The notes: generated by a model from the letters alone, not told the origin. Shown: positions 26,229 to 35,361, numbered from the stretch's first letter. The stretch is 64,000 nt of DNA from an uncultured Aquimarina sp. (GCF_947500065.1 NZ_CANMQT010000010.1:106034-170033), one strand, 5' to 3'. Made by a program: numbers and translations.

Positions 26229-27632
26229 ATGAATCAAAAATCATGGTTAAAATCTGAAGCTGCAACATATACAGTATATGGTGTTCTATTTGGACTGATG
26301 TTTCCTATCCTTGCAACTAGTATAGATATAGGCAAATTAGATCTAGAATTTTCTTGGGAATCTGTTCTATTTGTACAAAAAAATTATCCAATTCACTATA
26401 TCATTGATACCGCTCCCTTTTTTCTTGGCCTGTTTGCTATGTTTGGAGGTCGCAATCTGGATAAATTAAAAGAGAAAAACCATCAAATTTTACAAGCTTC
26501 AAAATTTAAGCAGGATTTCTTAGCCAATATGAGTCATGAAATTAGAACACCCATGGTGGGAGTTATTGGTATGATTGATCTGCTTTTCAAAAATACTAAG
26601 TTGGATGATTTACAAAAAGAATACATGAGTACAATTCATCAATCTTCATTGAACTTATTAGACATTCTAAATCAAATACTCGATTTGTCGAAAATAGAAG
26701 CAGGAAAATTCACATTATCTCCTAAAGGAATTAATCTTAAGAAACTAATAAATCAAAACGTAGATCTATTTCTTGCCAATAGTAAAGCAAAAGGAATCAA
26801 CTTAGTTTCTGAATATCCTGATACGTTACCAGAGTCCATTTATGCGGATGATAATAGATTGATTCAAATATTGTCTAATCTCATCGGAAATGCTATCAAA
26901 TTCACCAATGAAGGTACTATTACCGTAAAGCCATCTTTAGTTTCAAAAAAAAATGAAGAGCTGATCATTAAAATAGAAGTCATTGATTCCGGAATCGGTA
27001 TTAGCAAAAAAGATCAGGAATCACTTTTCAATCGATTTAGTCAAGTTCATAATGATGCAATCCTAGTAGGAGAAGGAAGTGGATTAGGGCTTACAATCAG
27101 CAAAAAACTAGTGGATCTAATGGATGGAAAATTGGGAGTCACCAGTGATATAGGAAAAGGAAGTAATTTCTGGTTTACTTTTAAAAGTAAAATATCTGAT
27201 ACTGTCGTACCTAGTATTGATAAGACTTTTGATAAAAGTAATGATCAAAAGTTTGATCTTCACGTTTTATTGGTTGAAGATTCTGATACAAATATCCTTG
27301 TTTCTAAACAAATTCTCAAGTACCTGGGATGCACGGCGGATGTAGCAAAAACAGGCAGAAAAGCTATAGAAATGTATGAAGAAGATGTGTATGATCTTAT
27401 TCTTATGGATATCAATCTTCCAGAATTAGATGGTGTAGAAACTTGTAAACTAATTCGCAAAGGATATAAAAAAGTTCCTCCTGTAATTGCAATTACTTCT
27501 AATGCACTTCCGGGTGATGCAGAACGGTTTATTGCTAAAGGTCTCGATGACTATATAACCAAACCATTTACCACAGAAATACTAAATATTAAGCTTAAGA
27601 ATTGGTTTAGTGATCATCGTGGATATCATTAA
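26229..27632 (+). CDS. Hybrid sensor histidine kinase with receiver domain
   Basis: The 467-residue protein has two N-terminal membrane helices (about 15-35 and 55-73) with a short extracytoplasmic loop and no PAS domain. A HisKA domain with H103 (FLANMSHEIRTPM), a HATPase_c domain (N box IGNAIKF, G box DSGIGI, GSGLGLTISKKL) and a C-terminal receiver with phospho-acceptor D394 (LILMDINLP) follow. The signal and the output partner are unknown. It is not obviously linked to the Moco operon beyond adjacency. Confidence 0.9.
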   Translation: MNQKSWLKSEAATYTVYGVLFGLMFPILATSIDIGKLDLEFSWESVLFVQKNYPIHYIIDTAPFFLGLFAMFGGRNLDKLKEKNHQILQASKFKQDFLANMSHEIRTPMVGVIGMIDLLFKNTKLDDLQKEYMSTIHQSSLNLLDILNQILDLSKIEAGKFTLSPKGINLKKLINQNVDLFLANSKAKGINLVSEYPDTLPESIYADDNRLIQILSNLIGNAIKFTNEGTITVKPSLVSKKNEELIIKIEVIDSGIGISKKDQESLFNRFSQVHNDAILVGEGSGLGLTISKKLVDLMDGKLGVTSDIGKGSNFWFTFKSKISDTVVPSIDKTFDKSNDQKFDLHVLLVEDSDTNILVSKQILKYLGCTADVAKTGRKAIEMYEEDVYDLILMDINLPELDGVETCKLIRKGYKKVPPVIAITSNALPGDAERFIAKGLDDYITKPFTTEILNIKLKNWFSDHRGYH

Positions 27633-27872
27633 TCCCTTAAACTTATTTCTGTATTCAATAAACAAAATATAGAAACCTACTTCACTATATTACAATAAAC
27701 TATAATAATAAAAACACAGTCCAACTATTGTATTATCAATTTTAAGGCAGCTTATAATTAGCTCATTTTTAACTATTGTATACCAAAACTCATCGGTAAT
27801 TTTAGTATCTTGTATAACTAGCATTCTACCTCAACTATTTAAGAATGTAATTATTAACTGAATAAATACATT

Positions 27873-29180
27873 ATGGACAAGAAAAGTATTTTTTTACGTA
27901 AAAATGGCTTTACATTTTTACTATCTATATTTCTAATTATTGGATACTCTAATAGTCTACAAGCATTTAGCTTTTTTCAAGATACCGATATCCAAAATGA
28001 TGTAAGCTACACCGAACATAAAGGTATTGTAGTAGACAAAGCCTCTAATGACCCACTAGTCTCGGCTACGGTCTCCCTAAATGGAACCAATATCTCGACG
28101 ATAACCAATAATGAAGGTGAATTTTTATTAAAAGTTCCTAAAAGCTCTAATAACGACAAGATCACTATTTCTTTTCTGGGATATCAGGATAAAGTAGTTT
28201 TACTTTCCACATTAAAAGGTACTAAAACAAAAATTAAATTAAATGCATCCATAACAGAACTATCTGCAGTAAATATCGATCCGAAAGATCCTGAAGCGCT
28301 TATCAGAGAAGTTATGAAACGAAGAGGTGCTAATTATCAAAGTGATAATACCATTATGACAGCTTTCTATAGAGAAACTATCAAAAAAAGGAGAACTTAT
28401 GTATCACTTTCTGAAGCTGTCGTAGATGTATATAAAAAACCTTATCAGTCTAATAAGAATGATATTATTAAGCTGTACAGAGCTAGAAAAAGTGCAGATT
28501 ATAAAAAGCTCGATACACTAACCCTAAAACTTCAAGGAGGGCCATCCAGTACATTATTTATTGATGTAATGAAAAATCCTGATCTTCTTTTCACAGAGGA
28601 TATTTTAAAGATTTATGAATTTAGTTTTGATAAGTCAACTAACATCAATGATCGTTATATCTATGTTCTGAATTTCAAACAAAGACCTTATATAAAAGAT
28701 CTTTATTACTATGGAAAACTATATATAGATGCAGAAACTTTAGCATTAACAAAAGCCGTTTTTAGCCTTAATTTAGAAAACAGAGAAGAGGCTAGTAAGT
28801 TATTCGTTAGAAAAAAACCAACGAGAGCTAAAGTATATCCTACAGTCGCCACTTATAATATGAATTACCGAGAGAAAAATGGAAAATGGTATTATGGATA
28901 TGGCAAAATTGATTTGGTCTTTAAAGTAAATTGGAAAAAGAAATTATTCAATTCTACTTATAAATTAAATATTGAAATGGCAATTACAGATTGGAAAAAG
29001 AATCTTGAAAACGAAAACATAAGACCTAAAGATCGCTTAAAATCTACCGTAGTTATTAGTGATGAAGCATCTGGATTTTCTGACCCTAAATTCTGGGGTG
29101 AATATAATGTAATAGAACCTGAAAAATCTATAGAATCTGCTATTCGTAAAATTCAGAAACAATTGCGAAAATTAAACTAA
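27873..29180 (+). CDS. CarboxypepD_reg-like envelope protein
   Basis: The 435-residue protein has a signal peptide (about 1-32), a carboxypeptidase-D regulatory-like beta domain (about 45-125: KGIVVDKASNDPLVSATVSL, then TNNEGEFLLKVP) and a C-terminal domain rich in Tyr/Lys with the segment MTAFYRETIKKRRTYVSLSEAVVDVYK. This is a common Bacteroidota envelope family, sometimes described near TonB-dependent receptors; here no receptor is adjacent. The function is not established. A terminator follows. Confidence 0.75.
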   Translation: MDKKSIFLRKNGFTFLLSIFLIIGYSNSLQAFSFFQDTDIQNDVSYTEHKGIVVDKASNDPLVSATVSLNGTNISTITNNEGEFLLKVPKSSNNDKITISFLGYQDKVVLLSTLKGTKTKIKLNASITELSAVNIDPKDPEALIREVMKRRGANYQSDNTIMTAFYRETIKKRRTYVSLSEAVVDVYKKPYQSNKNDIIKLYRARKSADYKKLDTLTLKLQGGPSSTLFIDVMKNPDLLFTEDILKIYEFSFDKSTNINDRYIYVLNFKQRPYIKDLYYYGKLYIDAETLALTKAVFSLNLENREEASKLFVRKKPTRAKVYPTVATYNMNYREKNGKWYYGYGKIDLVFKVNWKKKLFNSTYKLNIEMAITDWKKNLENENIRPKDRLKSTVVISDEASGFSDPKFWGEYNVIEPEKSIESAIRKIQKQLRKLN

Positions 29181-29203
29181 GATAAACTTGATAACATTTT
29201 TAA

Positions 29204-29238
29204 AAAAGCAGGTGCCCAATAAGCGCCTGTTTTTTTTA
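29204..29238 (+). terminator. Rho-independent terminator
   Basis: CAGGTGC pairs with GCGCCTG (one G-T pair), flanked by A on the left and eight T on the right, 24 bases after the stop at 29180. Confidence 0.8.
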
Positions 29239-29355
29239 GCTGAGTATATTAGCTAGTGACATCAAATTTATTAAATTTACGTCTCAGGAAACAAGGGGTT
29301 GTCACATCTTTTCTTATGAAAAGTCTTTTAAGATTATATATTCAAAAGTAATTAC

Positions 29356-30807
29356 ATGAATCGCATTTTGTGCATCGTATTTTTTATCGTCACATCTACT
29401 ACACTTTTTGCTCAAAAAAAACTGACCTTAACAAAAGCTCAGGAAGATTTTCGAGTTTTTGAAAACATTTTAAAACAAGGACATCCTGCTCTTTATGAAT
29501 ATACTAGCGAAACAGTACTGGATTCTGTTTTAAGCGCTACAAAAGAATCTTTTACAGAAGAGATTTCTGATATCGAATTGTTTAAGAAAATGCAGCAAAT
29601 TACTGACCAAATAAGAGATGGTCATTTGTTACTTTTTGCGCCTAATACACTGAATACAACGCAATATTATTTTCCATTAATATTAAAGATCATACAAGCA
29701 GAATTCTATACCGATACGGATGATTTTGGGATACCTATTGGATCCAAAATACTTCGTGTTAATGAGAAACCAATTGCACACATCCTCGAAGCTTTAAAGA
29801 AATATTCGCCTACCGACGGCTATAATCTTACCAGAAAATACAGAGATATCGAATTAAAGTTTGGGTTATTTTATATGTATGAATATGGTGTTGAAAAAGA
29901 ATATATCGTTGATTATTTAGAACCAGATGGCACCGAGAAAACGATCACATTAAAAGCAGAATCTTTTGTCAAAGCTAAACACCGAAATATTAACAGAAAT
30001 TCTTATTTCTCAAAGTATCATTTACAAAAAGATAAGGTTGATTTTTTTACAAAACACATCAATACAAAAGAACCATTTGTATACTACAAAAATGATCTTA
30101 AAACTGCTGTTTTAGTAGCTAATTCTTTTGGGGTAGATATCAGAGCATTTAAATCTCGTTTGATTAAACTCTTTAAGGAAATCAATAAAAAGAAAATAAA
30201 ACATCTGGTTATAGATATACGAAACAATGATGGTGGTTTCAGGCCCAATTCAGTGCATCTTTTTTCTTTTATTAGCAACAAGTTATTTAAGCAAAGAACT
30301 AGTTCTTTTGTAGCATCGTTAGAAATTCCTGAACGAAAACATGTTACTCGAACCTATGGTGAGAAGGAGTTCCTAAAAGATAAGTTTTACAACCATCCGC
30401 AATATGATGGATGGAAACTAAATTTTGACGATTTAGAAACTATGATGGTTCCTAATAGAAATAGATTTCGTGGTAAGGTTTATGTGTTAGCAGGTGGCAC
30501 TACATTTTCTGCAGGTTCAGCACTAGCACTACTAGCTAAAAACGATCCAGATATTCTTTTGGTTGGAGAAGAAACTGGTGGCGGTCATTACTTTCATACC
30601 GGTCAATTTCCCGTATACTATGAATTACCAAACTCCAAGATTATCATGGTCATGTCTATGGAAAAGATAACTCATTATGTAAAGGATACTACACTCCCAA
30701 AAGGTTCTGGTGTTATTCCTGATCGCACGGTACAGCTTTCCTTACAGGATTTGATAAAAGGTAAGGACAGCCAGCTAGATTATATATTAAGGCTAATAAA
30801 AGGATAG
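29356..30807 (+). CDS. S41-family peptidase, secreted
   Basis: The 483-residue protein has a signal peptide (cut near LFAQ, residue 21). An N-terminal helical domain (ITDQIRDGHLLLFAP around residue 90) leads to a tail-specific-protease domain (about 240-460). The nucleophile is S385 in GGTTFSAGSALALLAKND, and IDIRNNDGG precedes it. No PDZ domain is evident. It is likely a periplasmic or lipid-associated C-terminal processing protease; the target is unknown. Confidence 0.85.
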   Translation: MNRILCIVFFIVTSTTLFAQKKLTLTKAQEDFRVFENILKQGHPALYEYTSETVLDSVLSATKESFTEEISDIELFKKMQQITDQIRDGHLLLFAPNTLNTTQYYFPLILKIIQAEFYTDTDDFGIPIGSKILRVNEKPIAHILEALKKYSPTDGYNLTRKYRDIELKFGLFYMYEYGVEKEYIVDYLEPDGTEKTITLKAESFVKAKHRNINRNSYFSKYHLQKDKVDFFTKHINTKEPFVYYKNDLKTAVLVANSFGVDIRAFKSRLIKLFKEINKKKIKHLVIDIRNNDGGFRPNSVHLFSFISNKLFKQRTSSFVASLEIPERKHVTRTYGEKEFLKDKFYNHPQYDGWKLNFDDLETMMVPNRNRFRGKVYVLAGGTTFSAGSALALLAKNDPDILLVGEETGGGHYFHTGQFPVYYELPNSKIIMVMSMEKITHYVKDTTLPKGSGVIPDRTVQLSLQDLIKGKDSQLDYILRLIKG

Positions 30808-30907
30808 AAACTGCGCTTTCTTTAACCCAAAGACTCCAACAAAGCAAAGTACTATTCTACTCTATTGAAGTCGGGAAAAAGCAATAAGCTATATATTAAA
30901 TTGATGC

Positions 30908-30925
30908 GTTATCCTTTTGGATAAC
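30908..30925. terminator. Small hairpin after the aerolysin-like gene
   Basis: GTTATCC and GGATAAC (7 bp) enclose a TTTT loop, 31 bases beyond the minus-strand stop at 30956. There is no strong T-run, so termination is uncertain. Confidence 0.3.
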
Positions 30926-30955
30926 ACTCCAGCGAACTCAGAATGACATGTAAAG

Positions 30956-31834
30956 TTATGCCAATGTAAGTTCTCCAGCGACAGCATCTGCTAATGCATG
31001 ACTCGCTTTTAACCTACCGTTTGCTTTATTCTTTAATTCTATTTTGGAATTAGAATAATATCCAATTTCAATATCTTCTGTAGATTTTATGGAATTAGAC
31101 ACACCTCCTTTTGACATCACACCACCAATTCCTAAACTCCAGAAATGATGCTTTTTATATGTAGGATTATAGTTTACTGCAGAATTACCAATAAGGTAGG
31201 CATTATATCTGATTCTTACTTTCATAACACCTCTACTGGCAGAAAGTTCCGCTACTACAGATTCTCCAGGATCTAATTCTACACTTACACCCGATGTCGA
31301 CCCTACAGTGATTGATTTAGCTTCCTGACCGCCAACTCCCCAAGATTGGCTATATGATAATGAAGTTTCACCTTCTGCTCCTGCTCCAAGAAATTTTACT
31401 CCATAGCTAAATTTTTGTCCTACGGTTAGTGTACCTCCTGTACTCCAATTAGAAGATGTTGTATTGTTCAGAGATTCCGAGATCGCTACATTAAACGTTC
31501 CCTTTTTACTACTATTATTAGTAAAATCCTGTGTTTTTACAATCACTGGTTCTGAAGTGATCCCAAGAATTTCTGCGCTTTGCACCACTAAAACCATCTG
31601 TACTTGCGGCCAGCTATACTTTTTATACAAATCTCCCCAAGGCGTTGGACTATGCAGATAAGCATCATTTGGAGACTTACCAAAATACTTTGCTACAGCG
31701 TCTTTTAATTGTTTATCCCCAAGCTTAAAGGAAGTTCTCTCTTCGTCTGTAATTACATGTTGAACAGTTCCACTTGCGTTTACGCTAGATGCCGACTTAT
31801 CTTGTCCGGCAACAATACTAATGCTAATACCCAT
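30956..31834 (-). CDS. Aerolysin/ETX-MTX2-like beta-pore-forming family protein without signal peptide
   Basis: The 292-residue protein has no signal peptide. Residues 105-240 have the Ser/Thr-rich alternating strands of aerolysin-type toxins: SNWSTGGTLTVGQKFSYGVKF, then GETSLSYSQSWGVGG, a ELDPGESVVAELSASRG segment and RIRYNAYL. As I recall, the ending is close to eukaryotic FEYP/natterin-like proteins. Such proteins oligomerise and form pores after activation. The lack of a leader means it would need cell lysis or another export route, or it acts inside the cell. Family call from pattern memory, not a search. Confidence 0.6.
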   Translation of the reverse strand: MGISISIVAGQDKSASSVNASGTVQHVITDEERTSFKLGDKQLKDAVAKYFGKSPNDAYLHSPTPWGDLYKKYSWPQVQMVLVVQSAEILGITSEPVIVKTQDFTNNSSKKGTFNVAISESLNNTTSSNWSTGGTLTVGQKFSYGVKFLGAGAEGETSLSYSQSWGVGGQEAKSITVGSTSGVSVELDPGESVVAELSASRGVMKVRIRYNAYLIGNSAVNYNPTYKKHHFWSLGIGGVMSKGGVSNSIKSTEDIEIGYYSNSKIELKNKANGRLKASHALADAVAGELTLA

Positions 31835-31983
31835 GATATTTAATTTAAGTTAGAAAAATTGTTAGTACTTATTTTTTGTGTACATACAAACTAACTTAAA
31901 ATGAAGATGGAATATCTCAAGGGTTTTCCCGTGTTTTAAAAAAAAATACGGGGGAAATTACTTGTTTCTCATAAGAAACAATA

Positions 31984-32457
31984 CTATTCTGATGAGTCTA
32001 ACATCAGCTCATAGTCGTATTGCAAATCTTCATGCAACGTACCTATGATCTTTTTGATACTAGCTATTTGTCGCTCATAGATCCCAAAAAGCACTTTGTT
32101 ATTTTTAATAGAAGGATGCATATTTTTTAACTCTGAACAGAAATGAAGAAGTATTTCCACTTCTGTTTCTTTTTTACCAGAATATCGGATATACTTTTTG
32201 CTAATACGTAGAATTTTTCGAACACTTTTTTTCATGTAGTAATAGCTGCTCGTATTAACAAGAGTAAACTCTTTAGTAATTTCTTCTTGCACCTCTGCTA
32301 TATAATTACCTTCATCTGATGCTTCGTAGAGCAAGTAGGTAAGTAACTCTTTGTTTTCTTTTTTGAATTTAGATAATCGCAGACAAAGCGTTACCAGTTC
32401 CTGCTGTGTGCAATTAGTTAATTCTAATTTTAATTCTCTTACAGTAGCAGCTTTCAT
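31984..32457 (-). CDS. Conserved-type hypothetical cytosolic protein
   Basis: The 157-residue protein has no leader or membrane helix. It is mostly helical, with Lys/Glu-rich segments (KKSVRKILRISKKYIRY around residue 75) and an acidic end. Nothing in it identifies a function; I have the impression of a flavobacterial orphan family. It lies between the aerolysin-like gene and a GG-leader peptide gene, all on the minus strand. Confidence 0.6.
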   Translation of the reverse strand: MKAATVRELKLELTNCTQQELVTLCLRLSKFKKENKELLTYLLYEASDEGNYIAEVQEEITKEFTLVNTSSYYYMKKSVRKILRISKKYIRYSGKKETEVEILLHFCSELKNMHPSIKNNKVLFGIYERQIASIKKIIGTLHEDLQYDYELMLDSSE

Positions 32458-32580
32458 AGATGGTAAGTAAATTTATGTTTATACGAACTTAGGAAAAATA
32501 TTAAGAAGATACTTCTATATATACTTTAAAGACTTACAATACAACTCTAAAAAATGAGAGTGATTTTATAACAATTAATA

Positions 32581-32730
32581 CTATTCCCAATAACACTCAT
32601 CGTATGCATCATTATCCAAACTAGGATAGCAGTTGTAATGCGAAGAAAACTCAGAACCTCCAGAAAGTAAGCTTTGCTGGTTTTTGTTTAATACTGTTAG
32701 CTCTTTAATATCTAATATTGATTTTTTCAT
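32581..32730 (-). CDS. GG-leader small peptide precursor, 49 aa
   Basis: A 49-codon frame runs from ATG 32730 to TAG 32581. The leader MKKSILDIKELTVLNKNQ, ending SLLSGG at residue 25, is a textbook Bacteroidota double-glycine leader. The core of 24 residues is acidic and aromatic with two Cys ten or more residues apart (HYNCYPSLDN and YDECYWE). The size equals the peptide at 1369-1518, but the cores differ. No modification or export gene is nearby. Its role (bacteriocin, signal or other) is unknown. Confidence 0.65.
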   Translation of the reverse strand: MKKSILDIKELTVLNKNQQSLLSGGSEFSSHYNCYPSLDNDAYDECYWE

Positions 32731-32892
32731 GTGGTGGTTTTTAAAAGCTATAGAATATTACTAAAATACGAAAAGCTTTACTGAATAATATCTTATTCCA
32801 TTAAATCGTTTTAAAGAACCCGCTAAATCAATAAAGTTACAGATAACCGTCAAACCTCGAGCATATAAGCGGTACTCTCAGGCTAACTGAGG

Positions 32893-33465
32893 TTACTTCG
32901 CATACGCCTCTACCTCTTTGAGTTCTTTATAGATTTTATCAATCCATTGTTGCACTGCTTCCTGATCTCTACCGTTTTGTGTTTCTGCGTTCATTTCTTG
33001 TTGATAAGATTTACAATATCTCCAGAAATCAGCATACACTCTTTGATAGTCATTAAACTTACTAATCTTCTTTCTTTTTAGTTCTTCAAATCCCCTTCTC
33101 ATCATACGAGCAAACAGTTCTGCAATATCAAAATGAAGTTGCTCATACACCAATAAATTAACATCTCTTTTTACCATCCATGACTTCTTTTTATAAAAGT
33201 ACGTAGCGATATCCATCTTGTCATATCCATGGATATTATCATCTTCATCTACAGGAACCATCTCTGGTAAGATTTCTAACTTATAAGTGGTCATGGCATC
33301 ATTTAAACCAAACTTATTAGGGTCTTTGGTTCCTTTAAAATCCTCCCAAGTCAACCTTCTTACTGGATCCCAAGACAAAATTTCATCACTATCTATAATC
33401 TCATGTTGTTGGGATAATGTTATAGCGCTAGTGAATAAAAGAAAAAGGACGGTTAAGTGTTTCAT
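32893..33465 (-). CDS. DUF922-like secreted protein with altered zinc motif
   Basis: The 190-residue protein has a signal peptide (MKHLTVLFLLFTSAITLSQ). The core WDPVRRLTWEDFKG, DAMTTYKLEI and YEQLHFDIAELFARMM matches the Bacteroidota DUF922 group of predicted zinc proteases, which as I recall show HEQxHFDIAE. Here the first His of HExxH is Tyr (codon TAT, one base from CAT). A peptidase would lose a zinc ligand, so the protein may be non-catalytic. The rest of the fold looks intact, which argues against a recent pseudogene. Confidence 0.65.
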   Translation of the reverse strand: MKHLTVLFLLFTSAITLSQQHEIIDSDEILSWDPVRRLTWEDFKGTKDPNKFGLNDAMTTYKLEILPEMVPVDEDDNIHGYDKMDIATYFYKKKSWMVKRDVNLLVYEQLHFDIAELFARMMRRGFEELKRKKISKFNDYQRVYADFWRYCKSYQQEMNAETQNGRDQEAVQQWIDKIYKELKEVEAYAK

Positions 33466-33507
33466 CTATATATAATTTATTGTTTTAGTTTATTAAAAAA
33501 ACTCCTT

Positions 33508-33644
33508 AAAAAACCAACTGCAAATTAATGTAACTGGTCTTTACTTTTATTTAAGATCTACCAGCTGGCGGACAGGCTCGTGCCGATTACTCAGAACCTC
33601 GCGAAGTTGAAAACTATCGCAGAACCTAATCACGCTTCGGAGAA
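33508..33644 (-). repeat. 3'UTR/terminator repeat, copy 1
   Basis: This is one of three copies (also 34532-34634 and 35783-35914), each just downstream of a minus-strand gene. On the minus strand it holds a TGCGA...TCGC dyad, the phrase GTTCTGAGTAATCGGC, and then an ACCAG/TTGGT hairpin followed by T. It lies 18 bases after the lipoprotein gene stop at 33662. Confidence 0.6.
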
Positions 33645-33661
33645 ATGAAGTATAAAATATA

Positions 33662-34180
33662 TTAAAACATATAATATTCAGAATGACCTATAATCTTCCT
33701 GCCTTCGCTATCCGTAAGGTTAAAATGTATTGTGTGCTCATTTTGTCGAGCAACACTCATACTTCCAGATACTATGATAGCATCTAACTCATTTTGATCA
33801 CTGTCTACATCAAAATTAGTTGTATACCCAGCCTCATTAAAAGTTAAGGGTTCTCCAGATTCCGAATAAGAATAATTACCCAGCTGCAAACCATGAATAC
33901 TAGAATGCATCTTCATACGGATGACAAAACCCCGACCAGTAAATCGAGCCAACCTAGGATCGTAATTAATACCATCACCATACAATGTGATTATAGAGGC
34001 AAAATCCCAGGTTAAATCATCATTAAGTACATGTGCACCATCTATAAAACCTCCATTGATATAGTGTAATTGTCCGTCAATTTCCATTGTGTTTTCCAAC
34101 ACAGAATCATCATCCTTATTACAAGAACTAAGGACAATTACACTCAACAATACTAGTATTAGTTGTATTCTTTTTTTCAT
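33662..34180 (-). CDS. Lipoprotein of unknown function
   Basis: The 172-residue protein starts at ATG 34180 (MKKRIQLILVLLSVIVLSSC), which places the lipobox Cys at residue 20; a longer frame from 34231 would put 17 extra residues before the leader. The mature part is beta-rich (HYINGGFIDGAHVLN, YGDGINYDP, GNYSYSESGEP) with no motif I can name. It is likely an envelope-anchored orphan. The 5' region carries motif copy B at 34361-34375 and the 3' region carries terminator repeat copy 1. Confidence 0.65.
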   Translation of the reverse strand: MKKRIQLILVLLSVIVLSSCNKDDDSVLENTMEIDGQLHYINGGFIDGAHVLNDDLTWDFASIITLYGDGINYDPRLARFTGRGFVIRMKMHSSIHGLQLGNYSYSESGEPLTFNEAGYTTNFDVDSDQNELDAIIVSGSMSVARQNEHTIHFNLTDSEGRKIIGHSEYYMF

Positions 34181-34333
34181 TATTATCTTTTTTTTTACTT
34201 CGTTTTGATAAACTAGCTGCATCAATTCCATGCAACTTGTCAGTACTTTTGTTTATTATTTATACTCTCTAAATTTTACGACAGCTAGTCATAAACTATC
34301 CGCTGTAGGAATTCTAGAAAGTCATTATTATCT

Positions 34334-34390
34334 TCTTTTCTATAAGTATGTGTTCTGAAGAGGAAAAATGTTACCTGTAATTTTCAATTT
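34334..34390 (-). promoter_or_regulatory. Shared upstream motif, copy B
   Basis: This roughly 55-base block aligns along most of its length with 48085-48140 (both contain TATGTGT, then GTTACCTGTAATT and a T-run on the plus strand). It also shares the 15-mer AGGAAAAATGTTACC with 16775-16789. It lies about 150 bases upstream of the lipoprotein start. Confidence 0.4.
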
Positions 34391-34531
34391 TTTTTGCAAG
34401 TATACGAGAAATTGACTTCTGAATAATTGTCAAAAAGATCAAAAAAGCCATACAATATTTAAAAAACAGTTACTTACACTTGTTTTCTTGTTCTATATAC
34501 TCTCGATGCATTGATAAAAAAAGTAAAGTCC

Positions 34532-34634
34532 AAAAACTAGCACAATAAAAAAACCAGCCACAAATTAATGTAACTGGTCTTTACTCTTATTTAATATCTA
34601 CCCATTGGCAGACAAGCTCTTACCGCTTACTCAT
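34532..34634 (-). repeat. 3'UTR/terminator repeat, copy 2
   Basis: This copy shares an identical 28-base block with copy 3 (34531-34558 equals 35782-35809). Its minus-strand hairpin is ACCAGTTACA with TGTGGCTGGT, which keeps pairing where copy 3 differs. It ends in seven T and lies about 50 bases after the ParE stop at 34688. Confidence 0.65.
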
Positions 34635-34687
34635 ACCCAGCACAGATTCCAAATCTGCGCTAGCATATCCGAGCCATCGGGATTGTT

Positions 34688-34966
34688 TTAACTTTTTGGT
34701 TTTCTACTGGTATGTAAAACAGCCTGTACATAAACTGTTTTATTTTCTATTGTATAATGAATTCCATAACGGAAGTGCTCCGTAAATACAATTCTAATTT
34801 CTTTATATCGTTTTTGGAAGTTATCAGGATCACTTTCTATTCTAATCAGAACTTCATCTATTTCATTCAGCAATTCAAGTGATAATTCTGTGTTTTCCTC
34901 ATACCATTCAAGAGCTTCGGTAATATCCAGTTCAGCTCCAGGTTTAACAACTAACTTATATCCTAT
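34688..34966 (-). CDS. ParE/RelE-family toxin without a canonical start codon
   Basis: The coding frame can be read upstream to an ATA at 34966-34964 that sits exactly where ParE proteins have Met (ATA, then GYKLVVKPGAELDITEALEWYEE). The frame has a stop 8 codons further up and no ATG, GTG or TTG before residue 32. Full length would be 92 residues, normal for ParE; the only ordinary start (TTG at 34873) would give a 61-residue protein lacking the first strand and helix. The ATA overlaps the antitoxin's 3' end by 11 bases. Either the toxin uses ATA or it has been silenced. Confidence 0.7.
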   Translation of the reverse strand: MGYKLVVKPGAELDITEALEWYEENTELSLELLNEIDEVLIRIESDPDNFQKRYKEIRIVFTEHFRYGIHYTIENKTVYVQAVLHTSRKPKS

Positions 34967-35222
34967 GTTTCGATTGTAGATCGGATTTTACTTCTCTCCA
35001 ACTTCTTCCACTATTAGGATTTGCTTTATGATCTGCTAATCGTTGATCTAAGATGTTTTTATGTTCATCAGATATTTCATAAGATGATTCGCTTACCTTT
35101 CTTCTATATTTCAACATATTTTTGAAGGCCTCAATAAGTGTAGGATCTTTTACATCTTTCAACTCCTCTAATATCCATTCGATATCTGCCTGTAAATCCA
35201 TAACATTCATGTTTATATTCAT
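34956..35222 (-). CDS. Addiction-module antitoxin (ParE partner)
   Basis: The 88-residue protein ends in the pattern typical of the small addiction-module component family: ILDQRLADHKANPNSGRSWREVK. The N-terminal half is helical and acidic (ADIEWILEELKDVKDPTLIEAF). It overlaps the toxin frame as standard for these pairs. Alternative starts are the Met residues at 5 and 8. It should bind ParE and may repress the operon. Confidence 0.75.
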   Translation of the reverse strand: MNINMNVMDLQADIEWILEELKDVKDPTLIEAFKNMLKYRRKVSESSYEISDEHKNILDQRLADHKANPNSGRSWREVKSDLQSKHRI

Positions 35223-35341
35223 AACAAAGATAATTTAATATAATTTATATTATATGCACAAATATTAATACTATTAGTTTTCAGTGTATCGGATAATAAT
35301 TATTCACGATTTCGTATAGATTTTCTAGATCCCTCACTCCC

Positions 35342-35361
35342 CCTAGTCTGTGACTAGTGGC
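35342..35361 (+). repeat. REP-like palindrome, left copy
   Basis: CTAGTCTGTGACTAGTGGC has an imperfect dyad (CTAGTC/GACTAG) and occurs in the opposite orientation at 35724-35745. The pair brackets the transposase remnant at 35443-35631. Confidence 0.55.

Noticed and set aside
26229..27632. The hybrid kinase as partner of the NarL-type nitrate regulator
   Set aside because: It is over 35 kb away, has its own receiver domain, no nitrate-sensing domain, and no copy of the operator upstream.
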